A stretch of 64,000 bases of DNA from Prochlorococcus marinus CUG1415 (GTDB lineage: Bacteria > Cyanobacteriota > Cyanobacteriia > PCC-6307 > Cyanobiaceae): the NCBI RefSeq assembly GCF_017696015.1, contig NZ_JAAORL010000001.1, positions 806,001 to 870,000 on the forward strand, given 5' to 3'. The notes below the pieces were generated by a model that was not told the DNA's origin, did not search any database, and was given only the letters and a program-made list of their open reading frames with translations. The position numbers and the translations under genes are program-made. Shown piece after piece: positions 26,999-37,427 of this stretch; the stretch's first letter is position 1; each line of letters begins with the position of its first letter.

Positions 26999-28490
26999 GA
27001 AATGGGGGTAACCTTTTATTTGATTTAATATACTTTTGGATTTCAATTTTTGAAATTGCTTCTTTGACGAAGGTATTTAGAATCTCTTCTCTCTTACTTA
27101 TTCTGTAGACCTTATCAACTACTTCCTGAATCCCTCCATCCCCCCAATCTTGTCCATTTTTAAAATATTCAATCAAACTTAGTCCTACTATCCTTATTAA
27201 CCAGCCTGCAGTAATAGATTGTATTGACTTAGAAATAATTATTTTAGTAAAACTTGTCGCTAAAGCAGGTGAGATAATGGCGAGTCCTCCTTTTAATATT
27301 CCTAGTTTAGCCAAAACACTTAGTAATGATTTAGATAAGTCTGTGGCATCTTTTTTAGTAAGTTTAATTTCATATATTTTTGATAATTCCATTATCATTT
27401 GAACGTTAACGGAAGTGGTTGTCAGAAAATCAATAGCAGGTAGTGGATTAACTAGTATTACCCCTCCTGTTATCCACATATATTTGTTAATTACTTTATT
27501 GGACATTAAATATCTTTGTTCTTCTATGAAATTTTTACTTTTTATACCTAATTTATTTGAGTGAAAAAGGATATTATGTGCCAGTAACTCTTCTCCATTA
27601 TTTTCAAGCGTTTCTATTATTTCTCTAAATAAGCTTCCTACATCTGGACCTGAATTTAAAGTATCTGATTTTATATAAGGTGATGATTGAGGTACTGCAA
27701 TTGTTTGAACAACTGAAATTTTATTTTTAATAGCGGAAGTAATAGAAATTATATTCTCTTTAATGAGTTTATTATCATCTCTTGACCTTAAATCACATTT
27801 ATTTAGCACTATTATTATTTTTTTTCCTATTTTCAATAATTCTTTGATTAAATAGTTTTCGTATTTATTTATGTCCTGATCTAAAACAAATAGAACCAAA
27901 TCAGAATTTGATGCTTGTAAAATTGTTGATTTTTCTCTTTCTTCGCCTAATTTAGATGGTTCAAATAATCCTGGAGTATCAATTATATTAATGTTTCTTT
28001 TTAAAATTGGTATTCGAATTTTATAACTATTAATTTGCTTAGTTGTACCTATTTTTGATGAAGTTCTTCCGATAATATTTTTCAATAAAGATCTAGCTAT
28101 AGATGTTTTGCCAGAGGAGCCCGCTCCAAAAAGTGTAACTTTATAATCTCCCGTTTTTAATTGTTTCTCTAATTTATTTTTTTCATAATTTAACAATTCA
28201 ACTTTTACTTTATCACTGATTTTTTTATTGATTCTTTCAATCCCATCCAAACTTGTTTTTGCTGCTCCATATGCATTTTTAAATGTAATTGCATTCGTTT
28301 TATTTTTATATATAACTTTATAAACTACCTTTTTAAATAATTTTTTATCAAGCTTGTAAAAGATATACAGTATTATTATTAAAAATAAAAGTGAATATAT
28401 ATTTGCTAGTTTTGTTAAGAGAGAAAATATAATATATAGAAATAAAATATTTAATAAATATTTTAAATACTTTATTTTCCAGTAATTCAT
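26991..28490 (-). CDS. membrane-associated GTPase with DUF697 domain
   Basis: 499 residues. N-terminal hydrophobic segment (about 11-46), then an Era/TrmE-type GTPase domain with P-loop GAGSSGKT (122-129), DTPG (171-174) and NKCD (230-233), and a C-terminal DUF697-like hydrophobic region (GGVILVNPLPAIDFLTT, then LGILKGGLAIISP). Such proteins are widespread in cyanobacteria and poorly characterised. ATG start. Last in the run pyk, permease, bioY, lspA, GTPase, one base after lspA. Confidence 0.85.
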   Translation of the reverse strand: MNYWKIKYLKYLLNILFLYIIFSLLTKLANIYSLLFLIIILYIFYKLDKKLFKKVVYKVIYKNKTNAITFKNAYGAAKTSLDGIERINKKISDKVKVELLNYEKNKLEKQLKTGDYKVTLFGAGSSGKTSIARSLLKNIIGRTSSKIGTTKQINSYKIRIPILKRNINIIDTPGLFEPSKLGEEREKSTILQASNSDLVLFVLDQDINKYENYLIKELLKIGKKIIIVLNKCDLRSRDDNKLIKENIISITSAIKNKISVVQTIAVPQSSPYIKSDTLNSGPDVGSLFREIIETLENNGEELLAHNILFHSNKLGIKSKNFIEEQRYLMSNKVINKYMWITGGVILVNPLPAIDFLTTTSVNVQMIMELSKIYEIKLTKKDATDLSKSLLSVLAKLGILKGGLAIISPALATSFTKIIISKSIQSITAGWLIRIVGLSLIEYFKNGQDWGDGGIQEVVDKVYRISKREEILNTFVKEAISKIEIQKYIKSNKRLPPFPM

Positions 28491-28491
28491 A

Positions 28492-28950
28492 TTATCTCTT
28501 ATTTTTACGGAAATTATATATTAATAATATAAAACCAATATTAATAAATATGTCAGCGACATTAAATACTGGAAATTTTATTATATTTAAATTAATAAAA
28601 TCAATAACAAAACCTTTTACTATCCTATCAATTCCATTACCGATAGTTCCGCCAAGAATAAAGCTATATGAGTAAAGTTCTGATAAATTAGAGTAAGTTT
28701 TTTTCAATATTAAATAAATAAGTATAATTGAAAAAATAATACTTACTATAGATAAGAATATTCTACTTCCGCTAAATATATTAAAAGCTGCACCGTAATT
28801 TTTTACGAAGTCTAATTTAAATAAAATAAAATCTTTATTTAAAAATATTTCGTAGTTATAATACATTAAATATTTCGTAATTTGATCTATTAGAATTATG
28901 AAAATACTTAAAAAGAAGAAATATGCTTTATTTTGAATCTTATTAATCAT
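28492..28950 (-). CDS. lspA: lipoprotein signal peptidase (signal peptidase II)
   Basis: Aspartyl membrane protease that removes signal peptides from prolipoproteins. 152 residues, four spans. Catalytic aspartates D108 (GNGIDRI) and D133 (NVADIFI), and the conserved VKNYGAAFN are present. ATG start, overlapping the bioY stop by one base. Confidence 0.95.
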   Translation of the reverse strand: MINKIQNKAYFFFLSIFIILIDQITKYLMYYNYEIFLNKDFILFKLDFVKNYGAAFNIFSGSRIFLSIVSIIFSIILIYLILKKTYSNLSELYSYSFILGGTIGNGIDRIVKGFVIDFINLNIIKFPVFNVADIFINIGFILLIYNFRKNKR

Positions 28951-29519
28951 TATTTGTTATATTTAATATATTTTATAGGCTTAATTATTAATATTATTGG
29001 AAGAAGCATTATTAAATGATATCCAATTTTACCTGCAGAGTATTTTCCTAGATTGTATAAAAACATATTAAATTGATTGTAATATATTATTTGTATAAAG
29101 TTATAAAGTATCCCGGTTAAATGCATAGCAAATATTGCTAAACAACCATTTATTAAAAAGTTTCCAAAATTTATTTTACTTTTTTTATTTAGATTATCAA
29201 TTATTATGATTAATGGATATGTTCCTAATAAATAACCAAAATTTGGAGTGAGCAAATATCCTATTGAACCACCTTGATGAAAAACTGGAGATATAAATAA
29301 GCCTAAAACAATATAAATAGTGAATGCTCTTAGAACTACTTTTCTATTAAATATAAGGGTTAATAAAATCACTGTTGGGATTTGCCATGTGATTGGTATT
29401 TCAATGTTATTACTTGATTTATCAATAAATCGAAGCGGGATATAAACAGGAATCATTGTTGATATTATTAATGATTGGAGACTCACAATTATCTCAATTA
29501 ACTTATAAAAATTGAGCAT
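28950..29519 (-). CDS. bioY: biotin transporter BioY
   Basis: S-component of the ECF-type biotin importer. 189 residues with about six spans. PVYIPLRF, NRKVVLRAFTIYIVLGLFISPVF, GGSIGYLLTPNFGYLLGTYP match the BioY core. The energy-coupling EcfA/EcfT genes are not beside it. ATG start. Located 15 bases after the ABC permease and overlapping lspA by one base. Confidence 0.9.
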   Translation of the reverse strand: MLNFYKLIEIIVSLQSLIISTMIPVYIPLRFIDKSSNNIEIPITWQIPTVILLTLIFNRKVVLRAFTIYIVLGLFISPVFHQGGSIGYLLTPNFGYLLGTYPLIIIIDNLNKKSKINFGNFLINGCLAIFAMHLTGILYNFIQIIYYNQFNMFLYNLGKYSAGKIGYHLIMLLPIILIIKPIKYIKYNK

Positions 29520-29534
29520 GATTATAAATCCTAT

Positions 29535-30767
29535 TTATAAACTTCTTAATGCAACAATCGGATCTAACTTTGAAGCTCTTTTTGCAGGTAAAACACCAAA
29601 GATTAAACCTATTGATCCTGAAATGATCATGGTGGAAAGAGTTGTTGTAATTCCTACAGATGCAGGAAGCGGTGTAATCAGAGATAAAAGGAAAACACCT
29701 GATAATCCACTTGTTGTTCCTATTAATCCCCCAATTGTAGATAAAATCAATGCCTCAATTAAAAATTGAATTAATATATCCGTCTGTTTTGCACCTATTG
29801 CTTTTCTAAGCCCTATCTCTTCTGTTCTTTCGCTAACAGAAACTAGCATAATATTCATAATTCCTATTCCTCCAACTACTAATGAAACTGCTCCAATACC
29901 TGCTAAAAGGAATGTCAGCCCACTTGTAATGTTAGTTACGATGTTTAATGCATCTTCTTGCGATCTAACCGCAAAGTCGTCATCTCTTATTATTTTATGT
30001 CTTTGCCTTAATAAGTTAGTAATTTGAAATTTAGCTGCACTAGTTGCATTTTTATTTTTAGCTTCTACACTTATGAAGCTTAAACTTACACCATATGTAG
30101 GATCCTTCCCTGTAATCCTATTAACCATAGTAGTCAATGGTATATAAGCATTTTTGTCTTGATTACTTCCAAATACTGCCCCTTTGGGTTTTAAAATTCC
30201 TATTATTTCATAAGTATGATCTTTAATTCTGATTTTTTCCCCAAGTGATGAAGATTTATTTTTGAAAAATTCATCTTTTAGATCAGGACCTATAACTACA
30301 TAACTTCTCGAACTGTTAACATCGCTTTGGGATAAAAATCTTCCCTTATCTACTTCAAAATTTCTAACATCTAAAAATTCAGGAGTAACTCCTGCAATTG
30401 ATATATTTAGGCTCTTCGAATTTGATTGAACTATTTCGTTTGCAGAGATTTGAGGAGCAACTTTTTTTACAGTTGGTACTTGATTACTGATTGCTACCGC
30501 ATCTTCTAAAACGAGGGTTTTCGGAAATGAAATACCTCTTCTTCTAGTGTCATTATTGCCAGGAACAATAAATAAAACATTTGCCCCTAAATTACTTAAT
30601 TGGTTTTTTGCTAATGTTTGTGCACCTCTACCAAGGCCTACGAGTGTAATTACTGATGCATTTCCTATAATTATCCCAAGCATTGTCAAAGAAGACCTCA
30701 ATTTATTCGAAACTAATGTTTTGGTAGCCATTCCTAAGGCTTCTTTTATTGAGATATTCCTAGACAT
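29535..30767 (-). CDS. MacB-like ABC transporter permease
   Basis: 410-residue permease of the MacB/FtsX type, with four spans: one N-terminal (TKTLVSNKLRSSLTMLGIIIG), a large extracytoplasmic domain, and three C-terminal spans around GIGIMNIMLVSVSERTEEIGLRKAIGAK, the family hallmark. Exporters of this class move lipopeptides, lipoproteins or drugs, driven by a separate ATPase, which is not adjacent. ATG start, four bases after pyk. Confidence 0.92.
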   Translation of the reverse strand: MSRNISIKEALGMATKTLVSNKLRSSLTMLGIIIGNASVITLVGLGRGAQTLAKNQLSNLGANVLFIVPGNNDTRRRGISFPKTLVLEDAVAISNQVPTVKKVAPQISANEIVQSNSKSLNISIAGVTPEFLDVRNFEVDKGRFLSQSDVNSSRSYVVIGPDLKDEFFKNKSSSLGEKIRIKDHTYEIIGILKPKGAVFGSNQDKNAYIPLTTMVNRITGKDPTYGVSLSFISVEAKNKNATSAAKFQITNLLRQRHKIIRDDDFAVRSQEDALNIVTNITSGLTFLLAGIGAVSLVVGGIGIMNIMLVSVSERTEEIGLRKAIGAKQTDILIQFLIEALILSTIGGLIGTTSGLSGVFLLSLITPLPASVGITTTLSTMIISGSIGLIFGVLPAKRASKLDPIVALRSL

Positions 30768-30771
30768 ATTT

Positions 30772-32553
30772 CTATTTATCTATTGCTTCTTCCTCATCTT
30801 CAATTTGTCCCATATAAATTACCCCTTCATTAAGCTGCAAAGTTACCAGGTCACCATTAATAATTTGATGATCCTCAATATTTTCTAAATTACAGATAGT
30901 AGAAATCTTCTTATTTTTCTTATTAAATAATGTATAAACATCATCTACATTTGTGTCTGTAACAATTCCTGCAATATTTTTGCTCAATGGTACATCTTCT
31001 AACAATTCTTTTGGTACGAATAAAATTTCCCCTGGACAAATTAATGATAAATCAAGGTTTGAGTTTATTATTCTTGCTTTACCTGTAACTCCAATTTCAC
31101 CTATTGAAATTCCTCTTGAAACAATTTTTCTTACTATACCGACTTTTATTAAATCTGTAGAACCGCTTATACCAGTTAGTGTGCCTGCAGTTTGAACCAC
31201 TAAATCGCCTTGATTTAGGATCTCCATTTCCTGAGCAATTTGCATAGCTAAACTAAATGTTTTTGCTGTTCTTTCATCATTTTTTACCACTATCGGAGTA
31301 ACTCCCCAAACCAGCTGCAATCTTCTCGCTACACTCCTCTCTGTAGTAGTAGCCAATATAGGAGTTGGTGGCCTAAATTTACTAACGTTTCGAGCTGTAG
31401 AACCTGATTTTGTTAAAGGAATTATGGCTCCTGCATCAAGTTGTCTAGCTATATTACTTACGGCTGCACTAATAGCATTCGGAATCGTACTTGGTAAGTG
31501 ACTTTCTATAGCTTTAAGCGGATAATCCCTTTCAATTCTTCTCGCTATAGTTGCCATAGTTTGTACTGCCTCTACAGGATAATCACCAACGGCAGTTTCG
31601 TTTGAAAGCATTACTGCATCAGTTCCATCCAGTATTGCATTGGCAACATCGCTAACTTCAGCTCTAGTGGGTCTTGGATTCGAAGCCATGGAATCAAGCA
31701 TTTGAGTCGCGGTAATTATTGGTATGCCTAATGAATTAGCTTTTCTTATTAATTCCTTCTGTAAAAGTGGGACTTCTTCAGCGGGCATTTCTACTCCTAA
31801 ATCCCCTCTTGCGACCATCACCCCATCACATAAAGGTAATACAGTATCAATTTGATCTATTGCTTCAAATTTTTCTATTTTTGCGACTACGGGAGTGGAA
31901 TGACCATTTTTGTTGATTAAATCTTTTATCTCGTTTATATCGGATGGATTTCTTACAAAACTTAAAGCTATCCAATCAACTCCTTCAGATAAACCGAATT
32001 TTAAATCTTCTTTATCTTTATCTGTTAATGCTTTTACTGATAATTGAACATCTGGGAAATTTACACCTTTATTATTTGAAAGAACACCGCCTACAGTTAC
32101 CAAACATTCTAAAAGGTTAGATTTTTTATCAACTTTTTCTACAATCATTTCAATTTTACCATCATCTAATAGTATTCTTTTCCCTTCACTAACTTCTTGA
32201 GAAAGTTTGTCGTAGGTTACATTCGCAATAGTATTTGAACATTCGACTTCATTAGAGGTTAGCGTAAATTTATCCCCTTTTCTTACTTTGACTGGACCAT
32301 CTTTGAATCTTCCTAATCTGATTTTAGGTCCTTGAAGATCTTGCAGTATACCAATATCAATATCTAACTTTTTTGAAACCTCCCTAATAGTTTTAATTCT
32401 CTCTGCATGATCTTTATGATCTCCATGTGAGAAATTTAATCTGAATGTTGTTACTCCAGCTTTAATTAAATCTGTAATTATCTCTTCAGATTGAGTTGCA
32501 GGACCAATAGTGGCTACAATTTTTGTTCTTCTTTTTAAATCAATATTCGACAT
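30772..32553 (-). CDS. pyk: pyruvate kinase with C-terminal PEP-utiliser-like domain
   Basis: Final glycolytic enzyme, phosphoenolpyruvate plus ADP to pyruvate plus ATP. 593 residues, longer than the ~470 of E. coli PykF, because of a C-terminal domain (after about residue 475, ISIGEIGVTGKARIIN) like that of PEP-utilising enzymes, usual in cyanobacteria. TIGPATQS, GDHKDHAERI, MVARGDLGVEMP, and TATQMLDSM are present. ATG start. First of a five-gene minus-strand run. Confidence 0.97.
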   Translation of the reverse strand: MSNIDLKRRTKIVATIGPATQSEEIITDLIKAGVTTFRLNFSHGDHKDHAERIKTIREVSKKLDIDIGILQDLQGPKIRLGRFKDGPVKVRKGDKFTLTSNEVECSNTIANVTYDKLSQEVSEGKRILLDDGKIEMIVEKVDKKSNLLECLVTVGGVLSNNKGVNFPDVQLSVKALTDKDKEDLKFGLSEGVDWIALSFVRNPSDINEIKDLINKNGHSTPVVAKIEKFEAIDQIDTVLPLCDGVMVARGDLGVEMPAEEVPLLQKELIRKANSLGIPIITATQMLDSMASNPRPTRAEVSDVANAILDGTDAVMLSNETAVGDYPVEAVQTMATIARRIERDYPLKAIESHLPSTIPNAISAAVSNIARQLDAGAIIPLTKSGSTARNVSKFRPPTPILATTTERSVARRLQLVWGVTPIVVKNDERTAKTFSLAMQIAQEMEILNQGDLVVQTAGTLTGISGSTDLIKVGIVRKIVSRGISIGEIGVTGKARIINSNLDLSLICPGEILFVPKELLEDVPLSKNIAGIVTDTNVDDVYTLFNKKNKKISTICNLENIEDHQIINGDLVTLQLNEGVIYMGQIEDEEEAIDK

Positions 32554-32614
32554 ATATAAATAATATTGCTAGATATAAATAAATTTAACATACCCAAAGT
32601 GAGTTAATTAAGTC

Positions 32615-32944
32615 ATGGATTTTAAAACTTATCAGAAAAAAGCAAGAGAAACTGCGCAATATCCAAATTTAGGCTCAAATAATATTTACCCAACTCTTGG
32701 TTTGGTTGGGGAAGCTGGTGAAGTTGCAGAAAAAGTTAAAAAAGTTATTAGGGATAAAAAAGGAATATTTGATAATGAGTCAAAACAAGGAATTAAAAAG
32801 GAGTTAGGTGATGTTTTATGGTACATATCAAATCTTTGTACAGAATTAAACTTCAATTTGGAGGATGTTGCATTACAAAACCTAGAAAAACTAAAATCAA
32901 GAGCTGCTACAGGTAAGATATCTGGATCTGGTGATGATCGCTAA
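32615..32944 (+). CDS. MazG-like nucleotide pyrophosphohydrolase
   Basis: 109-residue single-domain protein. GLVGEAGEVAEKVKKVIRDKKG (ExxE motif) and KELGDVLWYISNLC (ExxD motif) are the metal-binding sites of the all-alpha NTP pyrophosphohydrolase fold. Cleaves non-canonical NTPs; exact substrate unknown. ATG start. Convergent with yggT, three bases apart. Divergent from pyk. Confidence 0.93.
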   Translation: MDFKTYQKKARETAQYPNLGSNNIYPTLGLVGEAGEVAEKVKKVIRDKKGIFDNESKQGIKKELGDVLWYISNLCTELNFNLEDVALQNLEKLKSRAATGKISGSGDDR

Positions 32945-32947
32945 CTT

Positions 32948-33250
32948 TTAATATCCAAATCCACTGCCTTGGTTGAGTAAAAAGGTTATTAATTGAGGTA
33001 TGAATCCTTGTATAACTTGAAAAAGAATTAAGGCTAATAATGAAGATATGTCGAATCCTCCAAGTGGTGGGATGATACCTCTAAATATATTTAAATATGG
33101 ATCTGTTATGGATGCTAATGCTGATAATATGCCATTACTCCAATCAATTCCAGGAAACCACGTCAGAAGTATTCTAATTATCAATAGGGCGTAGTAAAGA
33201 GATAAAGTTGTACCGATAACTTGTAATATTGAAATTGTTATTCCAGTCAT
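32948..33250 (-). CDS. YggT-family membrane protein
   Basis: 100 residues, two or more spans. ALLIIRILLTWFPGIDW followed by ALASITDPYLNIFRGIIPPLGGFDIS is the YggT/YlmG signature. Plastid and cyanobacterial homologues affect nucleoid or cytochrome-complex assembly and division. ATG start. Last in the run ilvA-scpB-yggT. Confidence 0.92.
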   Translation of the reverse strand: MTGITISILQVIGTTLSLYYALLIIRILLTWFPGIDWSNGILSALASITDPYLNIFRGIIPPLGGFDISSLLALILFQVIQGFIPQLITFLLNQGSGFGY

Positions 33251-33287
33251 TTAAAAAAATAAATAATTTAATTCTAACATTTACTTA

Positions 33288-33842
33288 TTATTGCTGCTTA
33301 TCCTTTCGGCTGCCTATTTTTGAAAGATATTCATTACTCACAGCAAAAGTTTGGAAAAACTTTTCAGATAATGTCAACCAAAATGATCTTCCATCTTTTT
33401 GCTTTCGTTTGACAATGAATTTTTTATCTAATAATTCTTTAATATGATCATATGCTCCTGACCCTCGAAGAAGTATAAGATCCGATTGGAGTATCTTTTT
33501 TTTGATGGCAATAGTTGCCAAGGTCCTTAATTCTGATGTTTTCAACTCAGAAGGCAGTAAATCCTCTACAAAATCATTAAGAATAGATTTTAGTTCGAGA
33601 CAACAACTATTACTTATTTCATTTAATTCAATTGCTGAGTTTGGATTGGAATATTTATTTCTTAGTTCTTTAATTGCATCATTGATTGAGTTGATATCAG
33701 AATTAGTAATTTCTGAAAGATCCTTTTTTGTTATTGGCCTGCCTTTCAAATAAAGGACAGCCTCTACTCTGGTAACAAGATCTATATCAGATAGTTGCTT
33801 ATTAATTTGCTCAGATTGATTAATTGTTATTACCGAAATCAT
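33288..33842 (-). CDS. scpB: chromosome segregation/condensation protein ScpB
   Basis: Kleisin-associated winged-helix subunit of the SMC-ScpAB condensin. 184 residues. VTRVEAVLYLKGRPITKKDLSEI opens the first winged helix; LLPSELKTSELRTLATIAIKKKILQSDL and LRGSGAYDHIKELLDKKFI mark the second. ATG start, 18 bases after ilvA and 37 before yggT. SMC and ScpA are not in the window. Confidence 0.92.
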   Translation of the reverse strand: MISVITINQSEQINKQLSDIDLVTRVEAVLYLKGRPITKKDLSEITNSDINSINDAIKELRNKYSNPNSAIELNEISNSCCLELKSILNDFVEDLLPSELKTSELRTLATIAIKKKILQSDLILLRGSGAYDHIKELLDKKFIVKRKQKDGRSFWLTLSEKFFQTFAVSNEYLSKIGSRKDKQQ

Positions 33843-33860
33843 TCCTAATTTACCTTAAAT

Positions 33861-35402
33861 TTATTCTGGTGCACCAAGGAATAATTTATATGTATTGTTT
33901 TTAGTCTCATCCCAGTATTTATATCCTAAAATTTTTATAAATTTGTTCCACTCTGTAATTTCACTTCTATCGATTAGCACTCCAATAACAATTCTTCCAA
34001 CATCAGCACCGTAATTCCGATAGTGAAATACACTTATTGACCAATTAGATTTCATATTATTTAAGAAATTTATTAAAGCTCCAGGTCTTTCAGGGAATTC
34101 GAATCTGTATAATAACTCCACAAAATTTCTATGATTCATTTCATTAAAATTCTTAGGCAATCTTCCACCTACCATATGTCTAAGATGGTTTTTAGATAAT
34201 TCATCATCACTTATATCAATGAAAGAGTACTGCGAATTTCTAAATTCATCTAAAAGGTTTTTTTTATCAATTAATCCATAAACTTGGACTCCTACAAAGA
34301 TCTGCGCATTTATAGAATTAGACATTCTATAGCTAAATTCAGTTAAGTTTCTATTATTCAGCAACCTACAAAAATTAATTAAACTACCAGCATGTTCAGG
34401 AATTTCAACAGCCATCATTACCTCTTTACATTCTCCAAGTTCAGCTCTTTCTGCCACAAATCTAAGCCTCTCAAAGTTCATATTCGCACCACATGCAATT
34501 GCCACCATTCTTTTATTTGAATGATTCGATATCAAAATATCTTTTTTCATCCCAGCAATTGATAAAGCCCCTGCGGGCTCTAGTATCGATCTAGTATCTT
34601 CAAAAACATCTTTTATTGCAGCACATATTTCATCTGTGTTAACCCGAATCATCTTATCAATATATTTTTTTCCTATATCAAATGTATTATTACCAACTTT
34701 TTTAACTGCCACGCCATCTGCAAATTGCCCTACCGCAGATAATTCCACAATTTTTGATTCTTCTAAGGATTTTGTCATAGCATCAGCGTCTTCAGGCTCT
34801 ACTCCAATTATTTTTACTTCAGGCCATATATTTTTAATGTATAAAGATATTCCTGCTATTAATCCTCCACCACCAACAGCAATATAAATTGCATAAGGTT
34901 TATCTTTCAATTGCTGTTCAAGTTCAATAGCTATAGTTCCTTGTCCTGCTATAACATCTGGATCATCAAAAGGATGAATAAAACACAAGTTTCTTTCTTG
35001 GCTAATCCTTATTGCCTCTCTATAAGTTTCATCATAATTATCTCCAAATAATATTACTTTTGCTTTTAAATTTTTTACTGCATTAACTTTTACATTAGGT
35101 GTCGTAATTGGCATTAATATGGTTGCTTGGCAATTCAACTTGAGAGCACTAAGTGCTACTCCTTGAGCATGATTACCCGCACTTGATGTAATTACTCCCT
35201 GAGCAAGTTGAGATTTAGTGAGCTTACTCATTTTGTTATATGCGCCTCTTATTTTGAATGAAAATACATCTTGAAGATCTTCTCTTTTTAGAAAAACTTC
35301 ATTTTTAAGCGTATTACTTAAATTATGAGCTTTTTCTAGTGGGGTTTTTTTTGCTACTTCATAGACTTCAGCCTGAAGTATTTTTTCAAAATAATCATTC
35401 AT
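33861..35402 (-). CDS. ilvA: threonine ammonia-lyase, biosynthetic (threonine deaminase)
   Basis: First step of isoleucine synthesis: threonine to 2-oxobutyrate. 513 residues, the long regulatory form. PLP lysine in SFKIRGAYNKM, SSAGNHAQGVA, GGGGLIAG, followed by two ACT-like regulatory domains (roughly residues 330-415 and 425-510), implying feedback control by isoleucine. ATG start. Divergent from dxs, first in ilvA-scpB-yggT. Confidence 0.96.
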   Translation of the reverse strand: MNDYFEKILQAEVYEVAKKTPLEKAHNLSNTLKNEVFLKREDLQDVFSFKIRGAYNKMSKLTKSQLAQGVITSSAGNHAQGVALSALKLNCQATILMPITTPNVKVNAVKNLKAKVILFGDNYDETYREAIRISQERNLCFIHPFDDPDVIAGQGTIAIELEQQLKDKPYAIYIAVGGGGLIAGISLYIKNIWPEVKIIGVEPEDADAMTKSLEESKIVELSAVGQFADGVAVKKVGNNTFDIGKKYIDKMIRVNTDEICAAIKDVFEDTRSILEPAGALSIAGMKKDILISNHSNKRMVAIACGANMNFERLRFVAERAELGECKEVMMAVEIPEHAGSLINFCRLLNNRNLTEFSYRMSNSINAQIFVGVQVYGLIDKKNLLDEFRNSQYSFIDISDDELSKNHLRHMVGGRLPKNFNEMNHRNFVELLYRFEFPERPGALINFLNNMKSNWSISVFHYRNYGADVGRIVIGVLIDRSEITEWNKFIKILGYKYWDETKNNTYKLFLGAPE

Positions 35403-35518
35403 ATATATATATTTAGCATTAATTATTAATCTAATAAAACATTACATGATCTATTTCAAAAAAATTACTCATTTTGCACCTCGGCGTTTTAGATTATATA
35501 CATACCATTTTTTATGTA

Positions 35519-37408
35519 ATGCTTTTAAGTGAGTTAGGTCATCCAAATCAACTACATGGCTTAACAGTTTCACAATTAGAGGAGATTGCTTGTCAAATTA
35601 GAGAAAGACATCTTCAAGTAGTATCAACTAGCGGAGGTCATCTTGGCCCTGGATTAGGTGTGGTTGAGTTAACTTTGGCTTTATATCAAACTCTTGATCT
35701 TGATTTTGACAAAGTTGTTTGGGATGTTGGACATCAAGGTTATCCTCATAAATTAATAACAGGTCGTTTCAGTCAATTTGATTCTCTTAGACAACAAAAT
35801 GGTGTAGCGGGATATCTTAAAAGAAGTGAAAGTAAATTTGACCATTTTGGTGCAGGTCACGCAAGCACATCTATTTCTGCCGCTTTAGGAATGGCAATAG
35901 CAAGAGATAGAAAAGGTGAAAATTACAAATGTGTCGCTGTTATTGGAGATGGAGCATTGACTGGAGGAATGGCTTTAGAAGCTATAAATCACGCAGGTCA
36001 TCTACCAAATACTCCTTTGGTTGTAGTATTAAACGATAATGATATGTCTATATCACCTCCAGTTGGAGCACTTTCCTCTTATTTAAATAAGGTTAGACTT
36101 AGCCCCCAATTACAATTTTTGTCTGATAGTGTACAAGAAAGTGTTAAAAATATTCCTTTAATTGGTAAAGATATTCCAGAAGAACTAAAAAATATCAAAG
36201 GAAGCGTTAGAAGATTAGCTGTGCCTAAAGTTGGAGCTGTTTTTGAAGAACTTGGATTTACATATATGGGTCCTATTGATGGTCATGATATTGGAAATTT
36301 AATTAATACATTTAACGCTGCTCATCGACTTAAAAAACCTGTACTTGTTCATGTTGTTACAACTAAAGGTAAAGGATACCCTTATGCAGAAGCTGATCAA
36401 GTTGGGTACCATGCACAATCTGCATTTGATCTAACAACTGGGAAATCTATTCCATCAAAGAAACCAAAGCCTGTTAGCTACAGTAAAATTTTTGGTCAAA
36501 CTCTATTGAAAATTTGTGAACAAGATAGCAAAGTTATTGGTATTACTGCAGCAATGGCGACTGGTACTGGTTTAGATATATTGCAAAAAAATATACCAGA
36601 TCAATATGTCGATGTAGGAATAGCTGAACAGCATGCAGTTACTCTTGCTGCAGGTATGTCCTGCGATGGTCTTAAACCTGTTGTAGCTATTTACAGTACT
36701 TTTCTTCAACGAGCTTTCGATCAATTAATTCATGATGTTGGGATACAAAATTTACCTGTATCTTTCGTTCTCGATAGAGCTGGAATAGTTGGAGCTGACG
36801 GTCCTACTCACCAAGGGCAGTACGATATCAGTTATATGAGATCCATTCCTAACTTTGTCTTAATGGCGCCAAAAGATGAATCTGAATTACAGAGAATGTT
36901 AATAACATCAATTAATCATAAAGGACCTACAGCCCTAAGGATACCTAGAGGTTCTGGACTAGGCGTAGCTGTGATGGATGAGGGTTGGGAACCTTTGAAT
37001 ATTGGTGAAGCTGAAATACTAGAAGAGGGAAATGATATTTTAATTATTGCTTATGGTTCAATGGTCGCTTCAGCTATTGAAACATCAGAGATCTTAAAAG
37101 GTATGAACATTAATGCATGTATTGTAAATGCAAGATTTGTAAAACCTCTAGATAAAAATCTTATTATCTCTTTAGCAAGTAAGATTCAAAAAGTAGTAAC
37201 GATGGAAGAAGGAACCTTAATTGGTGGATTTGGTTCGGCTATCGTTGAATTGTTTAACGATAATGAAGTAAATATTCCTGTATACAGGATTGGTATACCT
37301 GATGTTTTAGTTGATCATGCATCACCTGATCAGAGTAAAGAAAAGTTAGGTCTTATGCCTGATCAGATGGCAGATAAAATAATAGAGAAATTTAGATTAA
37401 ATAATTAA
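35519..37408 (+). CDS. dxs: 1-deoxy-D-xylulose-5-phosphate synthase
   Basis: First committed step of the MEP isoprenoid pathway, condensing pyruvate with glyceraldehyde 3-phosphate using thiamine diphosphate. 629 residues from the ATG at 35519 ([15 protein letters not shown]); the frame's upstream TTG at 35474 adds 15 non-conserved residues. Motifs: [23 protein letters not shown]-type [44 protein letters not shown], and [15 protein letters not shown]. Pairs with ispE in the same pathway. Confidence 0.97.
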   Translation: MLLSELGHPNQLHGLTVSQLEEIACQIRERHLQVVSTSGGHLGPGLGVVELTLALYQTLDLDFDKVVWDVGHQGYPHKLITGRFSQFDSLRQQNGVAGYLKRSESKFDHFGAGHASTSISAALGMAIARDRKGENYKCVAVIGDGALTGGMALEAINHAGHLPNTPLVVVLNDNDMSISPPVGALSSYLNKVRLSPQLQFLSDSVQESVKNIPLIGKDIPEELKNIKGSVRRLAVPKVGAVFEELGFTYMGPIDGHDIGNLINTFNAAHRLKKPVLVHVVTTKGKGYPYAEADQVGYHAQSAFDLTTGKSIPSKKPKPVSYSKIFGQTLLKICEQDSKVIGITAAMATGTGLDILQKNIPDQYVDVGIAEQHAVTLAAGMSCDGLKPVVAIYSTFLQRAFDQLIHDVGIQNLPVSFVLDRAGIVGADGPTHQGQYDISYMRSIPNFVLMAPKDESELQRMLITSINHKGPTALRIPRGSGLGVAVMDEGWEPLNIGEAEILEEGNDILIIAYGSMVASAIETSEILKGMNINACIVNARFVKPLDKNLIISLASKIQKVVTMEEGTLIGGFGSAIVELFNDNEVNIPVYRIGIPDVLVDHASPDQSKEKLGLMPDQMADKIIEKFRLNN

Positions 37409-37427
37409 GAATTAATTTAATTAAACT

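Noticed and set aside
29512-29769. Plus-strand frame over the MacB-like permease end
   Set aside because: Complement of permease codons; no support.
35474-35518. Longer dxs start
   Set aside because: The 15 added residues begin at TTG and are unlike any DXS N-terminus; the ATG at 35519 gives the usual start.
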